The notes beneath the pieces were generated by a model. That model ran no database searches, was not told the origin of the DNA, and saw only the letters and a list, made by a program, of their open reading frames with translations. A program made the translations under genes and the position numbers. Source: Bursaphelenchus xylophilus (taxonomy: Eukaryota > Nematoda > Chromadorea > Rhabditida > Aphelenchoididae). From it: DNA of 64,000 bases. Location: positions 7,068,001 to 7,132,000 of the forward strand of contig CAJFCV020000002.1 of NCBI GenBank assembly GCA_904066235.2. Direction: 5' to 3'. Positions 23,301 through 42,196 of this stretch are shown here, in pieces (the first letter of the stretch is position 1; every line of letters starts with the position of its first letter).

Positions 23301-24043
23301 GGCTAATGGTAAGTCAAGCTGCAGTTACAGTAAAAAGGGGTATCCTAAGCTTTTTTTTTGGTATTGGAATCTCGGAAGTGACCAGTCCTTTACATTCGAC
23401 AAGTCATTGCGACCTCTGTTTGCATAAGAATTCTTGCGAAAGCGCCATAAATCTCGAAACGGCCTTATTAGTTTTACTTTGCAAGTATTGGTAAGGGGAT
23501 CGTTCGTTTGATTTTATGGAGCGTGATGACTCCTTTTCGAATATTTATTCAATCTTCTTTTTGTTTTCGGCGCCAAACTGTCGCAAAACTGATATGATTT
23601 TAGTTGGCTATTACAGGTGAAAGTAAAATAAATTATAAGGCAATTCAAATCCGCAACAGGTTATTACGTCATAATCTTAGAGCCAGGTGTGTTTTGCCAA
23701 ACCGTTTTATTTTCTCCCCTCTGTGAAGGGATTGCGTAATCTAAATTCCTCCCGAAATGTATGAAATTCTGACCAAATGAGCTGGGATTCCAGCATTTAT
23801 TTTGATAAGGATCTGCGGTCACTCAAAACGGCTTTCGGCCTCGGGGGATTTTAACTCTTGGGTTTTAATTAAAGCTTGCTTGGTCATTTCAATTGTTTTT
23901 GTTTGGCCATTTTTTGACTCCAATCTTTTTTTTCAGTCGAGGACTTCAGAGAATTGGCCAAGCCCGATGGCCAGGAAGAGGATTACAAAGAAATGGTAGG
24001 TCCCTTTCTCCCACTGACCTCTCCCTCTTCTTTTCAGCATTAG
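20381..24043 (+). CDS. Type II membrane protein with lumenal coiled coil (GOLM1/CASC4-like layout)
   Basis: Seven exons agree in phase: 20381-20552, 20585-20769, 20842-20898, 20966-21034, 23104-23308, 23937-23995 and 24038-24043, for 250 residues. A short basic N-terminus ([10 protein letters not shown]) precedes one membrane helix ([19 protein letters not shown]), so the rest should be lumenal or extracellular. It is almost entirely heptad-like and charged ([26 protein letters not shown]-type runs, [19 protein letters not shown]) and ends acidic with EEDYKEMH. GOLM1 and CASC4 share this layout (short cytosolic tail, helix, coiled coil, acidic tail), but no diagnostic motif was found. A 2,069-bp intron (21035-23103) contains a complete forkhead gene on the other strand. 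The last exon encodes only His and the stop. Confidence 0.72.
21040..22341 (-). CDS. Forkhead transcription factor, FoxL-like, nested antisense
   Basis: Five exons join in phase: 22341-22256, 22176-22071, 22032-21821, 21787-21712 and 21342-21040, for 260 residues. The forkhead domain runs from [20 protein letters not shown] through [40 protein letters not shown] and [10 protein letters not shown] to [12 protein letters not shown]. The RKGNYWTL and [10 protein letters not shown] signatures point to FoxL rather than FoxA or FoxF. About four extra residues (around DHKRR) lie between helix 2 and GWQNS, compared with typical FoxL. The C-terminal exon is Ser/Pro/Phe-rich, as in an activation domain. 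An alternative start is 22314 ([10 protein letters not shown]). The stop codon overlaps the last base of the host gene's splice donor on the other strand. Confidence 0.9.
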
Positions 24044-25456
24044 CCCCGCCCTTCGCCTCGCCCCAGGGGGTATTCGTTTTTATGTAGATGAATGTGGTCG
24101 ACGCCAAGTTCACATCTAACATTCAATCAGGCTAAACATTACTTTTTACGGGTCTAATTTGTTTCCAAAGTGTTGTCTTTCCGCATTGGCTTTGATTCAA
24201 TTCGAATATTGGGCCTTACGTTTAGTGCTAAATAACTTTTTATATTGCTTAAGGTTGCATAATTTTACTCAGCTTTAGATTGTTTTACTGGTCACAACAA
24301 CAAGGTCTACTACAAATTTTTTTGCGTAGTAAAAGCAAATGGATTGTCTTATTTTTTCACTGTCGTATTTTAGTTCTAATAACCATTCTAAATAAACGAA
24401 TTTATGAGACATTTCCCTCAATTTGCGGGTTAATTAACGAAGCGGAAGGTGGGAACAATTCGGGATTAATTAGACAGATTTGCATAGAGGATGGGCGCGA
24501 GACCAAACGCTGATGACCTTTTGTGTTCTCGGAACAAGCATTTTTATAAAAACTGTTTTTCTCAGGCTTTGTAAACTTTGTTGAAAGGATCCTCAGATCG
24601 GCATTTCTTTTCAATCAATGGCCGTTTTCGCGCGATCAGCATGGCTTTGGTCTCATCGGCCTATAAAACTCCTCCCACTCTAAAGGCCAACCTTTTTCTC
24701 CAACTATAATTAAATAGTTGTTTTCCACACCTTGAGTGACCAGGTAAAGCGCCTCTCAGAGATCCGCTGCAACTTCGAGCTGGCTCTTAGCGACCCGCGA
24801 GTTCGAAGCCGGCTTCATTCAACTCAGAGAGGAGCCGCAATCCGATCCCCCAAAGGTAATTGTTTCCCACTAATGGCCTAAGGGGATGTCTGCGGACACT
24901 TTTGTTTGGGCCGGAAACAATGGCCGCGGCGAAACTGCGCATCCATTCATTTGGCCGAGATCAGAAGCCAGATGGTCTTCATAAGGCCTGAGAAATAGAC
25001 ATTGGGGATCAGAAGACGGGGGTCATTCATTCCGAGGGTGATTAGTCCCCGCCCCATCTCCTGGTGGGCATCAAGTCGTCTTCTCCTTGCCCTCGTCGGT
25101 GTCGGCATTCCACTCGTTTTTTCGCACCCATCACTTATTTCATAATCCCCGCAATTACTGACGGGGCGGGGTTGGAGGTGAGGAGGTACCCGGGCTCTGT
25201 TTACCGTTTAGGGAGTGTCTCCGAGCAGGGTCACAACCACGCCCTCAGGCTCTTTATGGTGGTCAAGATGATCTTCTGAGACCTGGAGATGCAATCTTGA
25301 GGGGATCAAGGGTTATATTCGATGTTGTTCATATTTCATTGCATTTTGTTGATTTGAGACGTTTTTTTCGACCTCCCCGAAGGTCAGATCCGACAGTTCC
25401 GTTCCCAAAATCCGTCATCATGATTTATTTAATCGCTTTTCAGATATGATCGCAGG
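24044..25456. other. Intergenic region upstream of the MEGF6-like gene
   Basis: No convincing coding exon was found. It contains the 3' UTR of the type II membrane protein gene and the presumed promoter of the EGF-repeat gene. TTTTCAG lies about 14 nt before the start codon at 25457 and could be a trans-splice acceptor. Confidence 0.5.
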
Positions 25457-35142
<9,686 letters not shown>

Positions 35143-35352
35143 GTCTGATTCTGACGCCTTCTTGCCAATCCGCGTGATCTTTCCGTGAAACTCACTTACT
35201 TTATATTTAATTCCTATATTGTTAATTCCCGAGTTTTGAGCAATAAATTTAAATATGATGAGAATTATTGGTGATATCAATCAAAAAATTTTTAAAACTC
35301 AGAATTATGAACTTATTTTCTATGACATTTTATCAGGATAAATCTCAATAAG

Positions 35353-36848
35353 TTATTCAGGAGATTTTTGTCGTGACCGTTTTGGAGATGGTGCACCAGA
35401 AGTCTCTTCCGAAGGCTCTACACTTCCCGTATGACTTCTGGTTAGCTCCTCAGGGCATGGAGTTGAACTAAACCAAATAATCAATATGATTCTTCTTACC
35501 ATTCAGACCGATTGGAGAGTCCACTTTGAGGAGTGGTCGACCTTTCTCCTCTGGCCTTCCGTTCTTCTGGCCTCATGAACCTCAATCCCGGAAATCCTGC
35601 ATTTCTGACGGCACTTCTGGCCAAAGCGAACAGTCGATCTCTCATGGTTAACATCGGAGGTCGTCGAAGACAGATCTGAGAAGCCGCTTCGTTAATCAAA
35701 ACTTCGTGGAACGTCAGGGCTTTCTCCGGATTTCTTTTAGAGCTCCCGTAGATGGCTGAATATTTTCTGAATTCGGGTTCTCGGGTTGGATCTGATTCTG
35801 GGATTTTCATAACTTCCATTAATCGGCGATGTCTGAAGAATAAGGTCGTGGTGAGAGCAATGTATAACGCTTACTTCTGGACTTGTCTTTTGCTTTGCTT
35901 CGGGCCAAGTTCTGGTTCGAATCTGAGCACTTCATCCACATGTCTTCTGATTTTATTGATGTCGTCTTCTGTTAAGATGGGAGTATCACTTAATCTCCAA
36001 GGCTCACTTCCAACTGATAATCGACTAGTACTTGGCTGAGGTTCTGCTTTCACTAACGATTGGATTGGCTTGATCTGACTAGAAGGAGATGGAGGACGAG
36101 GGGAAATTGCTTTGGAAGTGGAAGGTAATTGAGATGGAGAAGGTACGAAAGACAAAGAAGGCGATTGAATCACAGATCGAGGAAGCGAGATCTTGGCACT
36201 GGAAGAAGGTTCTTTAAGGGAGGCAGTGAGATAAGGAGTAATGTTGAAGGAACTGAGATCTGGTGGTAACGAGGAGGGATTGAGGTATTGGAAAGCGGTG
36301 TAGAACGTCTCTGGAGTGGAGAGAAGAGTCGGAGGGATGGGTGGGAACCCGATCAAAGGTATCTGCTCGTTTAAAAATCGAAGCCGATCTGCCGAGAATT
36401 CCTGAAAAAGATGACATAAATCATTGTCTTACAGTACTGTTAACAACATACCGCTAATGTTTTCTGGAATCTCCGCACATGCAATGGCTTCTCGGCCATC
36501 CCAACTAGACTCATTATCTCCAAGAATTCGTTCTCATCACTTGCCATTATTTGATCAATGTCATCGCCCCCGAGGGAGATAAAAGTATCATAATATTGGA
36601 CTAGCTTTGCCTTGAATAATATTGCTTGAAGTTGCCATTCTGACAGATTGGTCGGACTTCTCATCCCTGTCAGTCTGAAAAGGTAATACAATTAACTTTG
36701 CTGGTTCATTCCAATCGATAAATTCTGACGTATTTTACCTTTGTATGGGATTTTCCGTTGATCCAATAGAAGAGGAGGGTGGTGGTAAGGGCGGCCGACC
36801 TTCCCCACCCTCAGGATCGGTCGATTTGGAGGTCGACGGGTTGTCCAT
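35353..36848 (-). CDS. mab-10: NAB-family transcriptional co-regulator
   Basis: NAB proteins bind EGR-type zinc-finger factors and modulate their activity; C. elegans mab-10 works with lin-29 in terminal differentiation. Five exons join in phase: 36848-36739, 36674-36452, 36401-35875, 35832-35500 and 35467-35353, for 435 residues. NCD1 is clear ([59 protein letters not shown]). A long Ser/Pro linker follows, then NCD2 ([56 protein letters not shown]). The ATG lies 7 nt after TTTCAG, a likely trans-splice acceptor. The symbol is given by family, not by tested orthology. Confidence 0.92.
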
Positions 36849-38018
36849 GAGATCACTGAAACCAGTATTAGATATGACTTTATTTAACATCACATCGTTC
36901 CAAAATCCTCCCTTCTACCAGCCCCCCTCCCACTTTATCCAAAAAATAAAACTTAAAAGAAACTTGGAAGTAATTGTGAAAGACCAGAAGACTTTTTGTA
37001 CGAACGGGATCAGTAGATAAAAACTGGAAGAGGACAGAAAGTGGTGGTCTTTCAATCAAAACTCCATGTACAGAAAAACTGTCAAAAAAAGTGCCAGAGG
37101 GGAAAAGTGGAAGAACGGGAACAGGTTGTTAAAAAAGACTGATAGAAGAAGGCTATTAATTAATAAGCCCTTCAGATTTAATAAGCCCTCTCGATTGTAA
37201 AAAAAGTTGAAAACGACCAAAGGATTACGGTAGTTTTATGATGACACATATTACCGTATCCCATCCCTCAACATAAAGGACACGTCATCTTGATGATGAC
37301 ATAATAGACCCCCTTTCCCTCTGATGACTATAAAACTTGCACTCTTCCCCAAAAAACGAGACATTCCTTACCTTGACCACTGCGACTGTGTGTAAGGTCA
37401 TGCTGGGAGAGTGGACGTTCGGCTTTTTTCGACGGCTGCATACTATACTCTCGCGGATGCACTTCTGGACGAAGAACTCCGCGCATAAAAACGAAAACGG
37501 GGCGGGGTTTTTCTCGCTGGGCCGTTTTTTTGGCTGGATTGGGGCGTTTTTTGCGAGCACGGCGCGCCGGAACGGCTCCGGCTCCCGTACCTTGCCCCAG
37601 CAGGCACTCCAAAAAACTCTCGCATATATAAAAAATCAGCGCGCGTCAAGACCGAGGTCCCCGGCCCCCCAAAAAACAGCTCGGGGCGCTTGGCAGTGCT
37701 GGCTGGAGCGAGTGGGGGGCGGTCCCGGCGGCCGGCTCTCGCTCTTTTTTTTGTTTCACGTTTATAAAAAATGACCAACACATAAAAAATTTCCCTTTCC
37801 CGCACTCCAAAAGGTCCGGAAGTTCGCCCATTTGCAGGGTATTAACCACCGACCATGGTCATTCCATCAAGGTGACAAAAAAGGGATGAAAAACAGCAAT
37901 TTGGGACTTTAATAGGAGTCAAGTGACCAAGGGAGATGCACTTTCTGTATAATTCGTGGTCATCCGAACATACAATTTATTAAAATAGCCTAAACAACAA
38001 AGGAAGGAACTTTGAAGA
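36849..38018. other. Gap with a GC-rich, T-run-punctuated segment
   Basis: No supported exon was found. From about 37430 to 37760 the sequence is strongly GC-rich and interrupted by runs of T or by CCCCAAAAAA-type blocks, so long open frames exist on both strands. None shows a domain or splice support. Two TAATAAGCCC copies lie at about 37160-37190. The region is bounded by A/T-rich DNA and may include the upstream regions of mab-10 or an unrecognised RNA. Confidence 0.4.
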
Positions 38019-38414
38019 TCACTTCTTTAATTTGGCCACAAATTCTTTCATTTTCTTGAATGCCAGATTGTTTTGTACTTCTTCTGGGGGCTCTTTTTTG
38101 TCTGGAATTGTAACAACAAAGGTTTTCCAATAGTAATAATGGTATCTAAACTCACTTGACAGGTAATAAAACAGATCCCATTCCATGATATCCCCGTTGA
38201 TTAAGGTGTCATAATTCTCGAGTTCAACTTGTGACAGATTTTTGAGTTCCTTTTCAGCAAATCCACCTATTAGAATGTCATTCTCCAAGATTCCCCTCTT
38301 CTTGCTTTGATAATACAACCTCGCTCGGAACGTCTCCAAAGGAGATTTTTGGCTAACTTCAGTTGATAGTAGCCTGAAACTGGGTCCGACCACCAAACGA
38401 AACAGTCTGTTCAT
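38019..38414 (-). CDS. Succinate dehydrogenase assembly factor 2, mitochondrial
   Basis: SDHAF2 (yeast Sdh5) is needed to attach FAD to the succinate dehydrogenase flavoprotein in the mitochondrial matrix. Two exons, 38414-38156 and 38101-38019, give 113 residues. A presequence (MNRLFRLVVGPSFRLLSTEV) precedes the family core: RARLYYQSKKRGILENDIL, IGGFAEKELKNLSQVELENY, DTLINGDIMEWDLFYYL. The 54-bp intron has no stop and keeps the frame, so an unspliced reading looks continuous; splicing gives YLSNKKEPPEEV, which fits the family better. TTTAG directly abuts the ATG. The syntaxin gene ends 201 bp upstream on the same strand, which suggests an operon. Confidence 0.93.
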   Translation of the reverse strand: MNRLFRLVVGPSFRLLSTEVSQKSPLETFRARLYYQSKKRGILENDILIGGFAEKELKNLSQVELENYDTLINGDIMEWDLFYYLSSEFRYHYYYWKTFVVTIPDKKEPPEEVQNNLAFKKMKEFVAKLKK

Positions 38415-38615
38415 CTAAACAAACAATAACGATTAGCTTGATTAAAGTTAAGTAACAATAGCTTGTAAAAACATTTTCTAAAACCTTTCAACTTCAGAAC
38501 ATCTATTTATTGCAACTCTGTTTAATATGAAATTATAATGACCCGTTACTTAATGACGTAAAACTTCTGGCACTGATTGATTAGCTGATCTGTTGAGATG
38601 ATAACCTTGTTGATA
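38415..38615 (-). promoter_or_regulatory. Intercistronic region, possible operon (syntaxin to SDHAF2)
   Basis: There are 201 bp between the syntaxin stop and the SDHAF2 start, both on the minus strand. It contains one AATAAA on the minus strand near 38509 and a pyrimidine-rich TTGTTTGTTTAG directly at the downstream ATG. This is the layout of nematode operons with trans-spliced downstream genes. The inference rests on spacing and signals only. Confidence 0.45.
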
Positions 38616-39828
38616 TTAACGACAAACGAAAGGCAAGTACATACAAAAGGCCGCACTGAAGACGATAAAAAGAATGATTACTGTGATGATCCCACAGATC
38701 AAAATGCCAAATTTGAGCTGAAATTAAACGTGTTGGTAAACAATGAAATTGAGTATAAAGACAGTAACACTACATTACCATCATGTTCCTCCGCTGAGCT
38801 TGTTGCGCTTGATTCACATTGGATAAAGCTTTCTTTGAGTAATCCGTAGCATATTGGACATTCTGATCGATTCTGTCAAGAATCTCACCCTATAACACAC
38901 GTCGTACAGAAGAATCTATTAACAGCCCACCTGACTTTCAACCAGCATTGCCATATCCTGGAAGATTTCGTGCAATTCCCTGATAGACGCCTCTAATTTT
39001 ATTATGTCGTCATGCCTCGACTTCACATCTTCATACAAGGCCTTCTTCTCCCTGTCACCCATCAAAAGGGATACTGTATTGAAGAGTTCACCCTTCTCAA
39101 TCGCCTGATCTACCTGATCTTCATCCAGCTGGACTCCAGCTAAAGATACCATAAATATCCAGTTAACAAGACTTACAGATCCTTAAAAACTTTGCAATCG
39201 TCTTCTCGCATTGTGATTTATAATGCAGTTGTTCTTCGTTAAAATCATTAAGCAGATTGTGAAAGGCTCTCGTCAAGGTTCTGCTCTGATCCTTCTTTAT
39301 TCGTGATGACGCATCATTCTGATTCCCAATTCTTTTCACTTCTTCAGCCAGACCACTTAAAAAACCGGACACACTCTTTGTCAAAGCTTTGAAATTAGAG
39401 ACAACTTCATTCATCTCTGCATTATATTCTAAACAGATGAAAATCCATCATATATGTTAGCCTTACTTGGATCACTTGCTGGAGATATCAAGATCGTCCG
39501 ATGAATCTCAGCCAATTGTTTCAACAAGGCTTCCATCTCGTCTAATTTTGATCGTATATTCTCGATATTGGCCAGAAACTAAAATCATAAAATTAAATTA
39601 ACCTCTCCTACCGTATCCATATCACTCCAGGCTTCTTGATCCAGCAAGGCGTCTGAAACGACGGGAAACCCATCTTCTAGACGGACTGAGGTGCCATTGA
39701 ATATTACGCTAGAGCTCTTACCGCGGCTTTGGGAGGACAAACGCTAAAATTAGAAAATAACGTACCTCAAAATAATATGAAAAAACTAGTGATATTACCT
39801 GTAATTCGGCCAGTCGATCTTTCACCAT
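38616..39828 (-). CDS. Plasma-membrane syntaxin (syntaxin-1-type Qa-SNARE)
   Basis: Qa-SNAREs drive vesicle fusion at the plasma membrane. The start (MVKDRLAELQ) matches the syntaxin-1 opening. The Habc region includes LANIENIRSKLDEMEALLKQ and RIKKDQSRTLTRAFHNLLND. The SNARE motif is complete: RHDDIIKLEASIRELHEIFQ, DMAMLVESQGEILDRIDQNV, with the zero-layer Gln in VESQGE. One C-terminal membrane anchor (FGILICGIITVIILFIVFSA) is followed by a short tail ending VCR. It has several exons; the stop is at 38618-38616. C. elegans unc-64 is the closest type by eye, but the Habc part is diverged, so it may be another syx paralogue. The start codons of syntaxin and cct-1 face away from each other across 293 bp. 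Confidence 0.93.
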
Positions 39829-40121
39829 TCCACCCTCCTCCCATCAGTTTCGTTTCGTTGATCGGACCACAAAAAAAAATATTTTTCTTTATTGTAATGC
39901 GGAACTGACACAATTGATTTTTGTTGCGAAGTGTCACATTAGGAATATCTCGAAAAAATTCGAAGAAATTTTCTTTATTCTCTGAGCTTCTGTCCTGGAC
40001 CTTACAGATGGAGTGAACATAATGCTATATCTCGCTAGTGTTTTATTATGTTTTGGTCGGGTTTGAGAATTTATACTTTTACTTGATTAATTTAATTATT
40101 TTAGGTTTATCGTACAGAGAA
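39829..40121. promoter_or_regulatory. Shared upstream region of syntaxin (minus) and cct-1 (plus)
   Basis: Only 293 bp separate the two start codons, so the promoters must overlap or be shared. ATTATTTTAG at about 40095-40104 is a likely trans-splice acceptor for cct-1. No specific factor site is recognised. Confidence 0.5.
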
Positions 40122-42063
40122 ATGGCAAGTGCAGGTGAATCTATTCTTGCGTTGAAAGGGGAAAGAACTTCCGGGAACTCGATCCGTAGTCAAAATGGTA
40201 AGTAGTTGTTTTAATAGTTATGATTTTTGTATTATAATTTTAGTTATGGCTGCCGCGACCATCGCTAATGTTGTAAAGACCTCATTGGGCCCTGTCGGTT
40301 TAGATAAAATGCTTGTTGATGATGTCGGAGATGTTACCGTTACCAATGATGGAGCCACTATCCTCAAAATGTTGGAGGTTGAGCATCCAGCGGGAAAGAT
40401 CTTGGTTGAATTAGCGCAGCTTCAAGATGAGGAAGTTGGAGATGGAACCACTTCCGTTGTTATTGTCGCCGCCGAACTCTTGAAAGCTGCGGATGAATTG
40501 GTCAAGCAGAAGTTACATCCAACAACTGTAATCAATGGCTACAGATTGGCTTGTAAGGAGGCCGTGAGGTATATGACTGAGAATCTCTCGTTCACCGTTG
40601 AAGAATTGGATAGGAACAATCTGATCAAGGCCGCCAAGACTTCAATGTCTTCTAAATTGATAGGATCGTAAGTTTTTCTTTTTCGTCTCTATTTGTTGTT
40701 TACATTTTTAGTGATGCTGACTTTTTTGCCAATCTCTGCGTGGAAGCAGCTCAATTGGTTAAAGTTGTGGAGCCTTCAGGCAAGAGCATTTATCCAATCT
40801 CTGCTGTTAATGTCCTCAAAGCACATGGAAAGTCATCTCGTGAAACTCAACTCATCAAGGGATATGCTCTAAATTGCACAAGGGCCAGTGACGGTTGGTT
40901 TATCCCATTTTTATTACTTTTCATTTTTTCTTTATTGTGTAGCTATGCCTCGACGACTTGAGAACCCAAAAATTGCGTGTTTGGATTTCTCCCTCCAGAA
41001 AGCTAAGATGCATCTCGGGGTTTCTGTTGTTGTTGAAGATCCCGAAAAATTGGAGGCAATCAGAAGAGAGTAGGTGTTATAATTGATTGTTGTAATATTA
41101 TTCTAGGGAGATGGATATCACCAAACGAAGAATTGAGAAGATTCTGAAGGCTGGAGCTAATGTTATCCTGACTACTGGTGGCATCGATGATTTGTGCCTA
41201 AAACAGTTTGTTGAAGCCGGGGCCATGGCTGTCAGAAGGTGCCGAAAGATTGATCTGAAAAGAATTGCCAAAGCATGCGGAGGTAAGGATTTTTATTGCG
41301 GTCCTTTGTTACTTATTTTAAGTTGGTTTATGATTGTTTGAATTTTAGCTACTCTCACCGCGTCTTTGGCAACTCTGGAAGGAGATGAACAGTTCGAATC
41401 GGCGTGGCTCGGATCAGCTGACGAGATTGTTCAAGAAAGAATCTCTGACAACGAACTTATCCTCATCAAGAACACCAAAGCCAGAACCTCAGCTTCAATC
41501 ATCTTGAGGGGAGCCAACGATGTGATGTTGGATGAAATGGAACGCTCTCTCCATGATGCACTTTGTGTTGTCAAGAGAGTTCTGGAGAGCAAGAAGTTGG
41601 TGGTTGGAGGTGGGGCTGTCGAAGCTGCTCTCAATGTTTATCTGGAGAACTTTGCCACAACTTTGGTAATCCTTAGTTTTTAGAAAGATAAATGTTTCAT
41701 TCATTTCAGGCTAGCCGGGAGCAATTAGCCGTTGGAGAATTCGCAAATGCTCTCCTTGTTATCCCCAAGACCTTGGCCTCGAATGCGGCCAAGGACGCCA
41801 CACAATTGGTTGCCAAGCTCCGAGCTTTCCACAACAAATCCCAACAAGACAAGAACATGGTCCATCTGAAGTGGGCGGGACTTGATCTGGAGAATGGAGA
41901 GATCCTCGATAACAAAGAGGCCGGAGTTTTCGAACCTCTGATCAGCAAAGTGAAGAGTTTGAAGTTCGCCACCGAAGCTGCAATCACTATCCTCCGTATC
42001 GATGATCTGATCAAGTTGGAGAAGGAACAGCCAAGGTCTCATGGCGATGAATGCGATGCCTAA
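40122..42063 (+). CDS. cct-1: T-complex protein 1 subunit alpha (CCT/TRiC chaperonin)
   Basis: CCT is the cytosolic ring chaperonin that folds actin and tubulin; CCT1 is one of eight subunits. Seven exons join in phase: 40122-40197, 40244-40667, 40712-40893, 40943-41069, 41107-41282, 41349-41665 and 41710-42063, for 551 residues. Group II chaperonin signatures are [57 protein letters not shown] (nucleotide-binding GDGTT), [14 protein letters not shown] and [15 protein letters not shown]. The alpha-subunit opening [20 protein letters not shown] and the length match. It converges with the MSP-domain gene, with 133 bp between the stops. Confidence 0.97.
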
Positions 42064-42196
42064 GCCCTCTCTGATGATATCTCCACGTTTGTTGCTAAAT
42101 GATTTCAGTCCATACAACCGCTCGTTCTCAACCCTTTTACATTCTGTAATGTTTTTGTTGTGCTTGTCTAATTTGGATAAATGATGCTTTATGGCC

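Noticed and set aside
37337..37805. Protein-coding gene in the GC-rich T-run segment
   Set aside because: Frames on both strands lack any recognisable feature; homopolymer runs would produce unnatural Phe/Lys strings.
38102..38155. Reading SDHAF2 as a single exon with EFRYHYYYWKTFVVTIP inserted
   Set aside because: A 54-bp GT-AG intron without a stop explains it, and removing it gives the family-like sequence.
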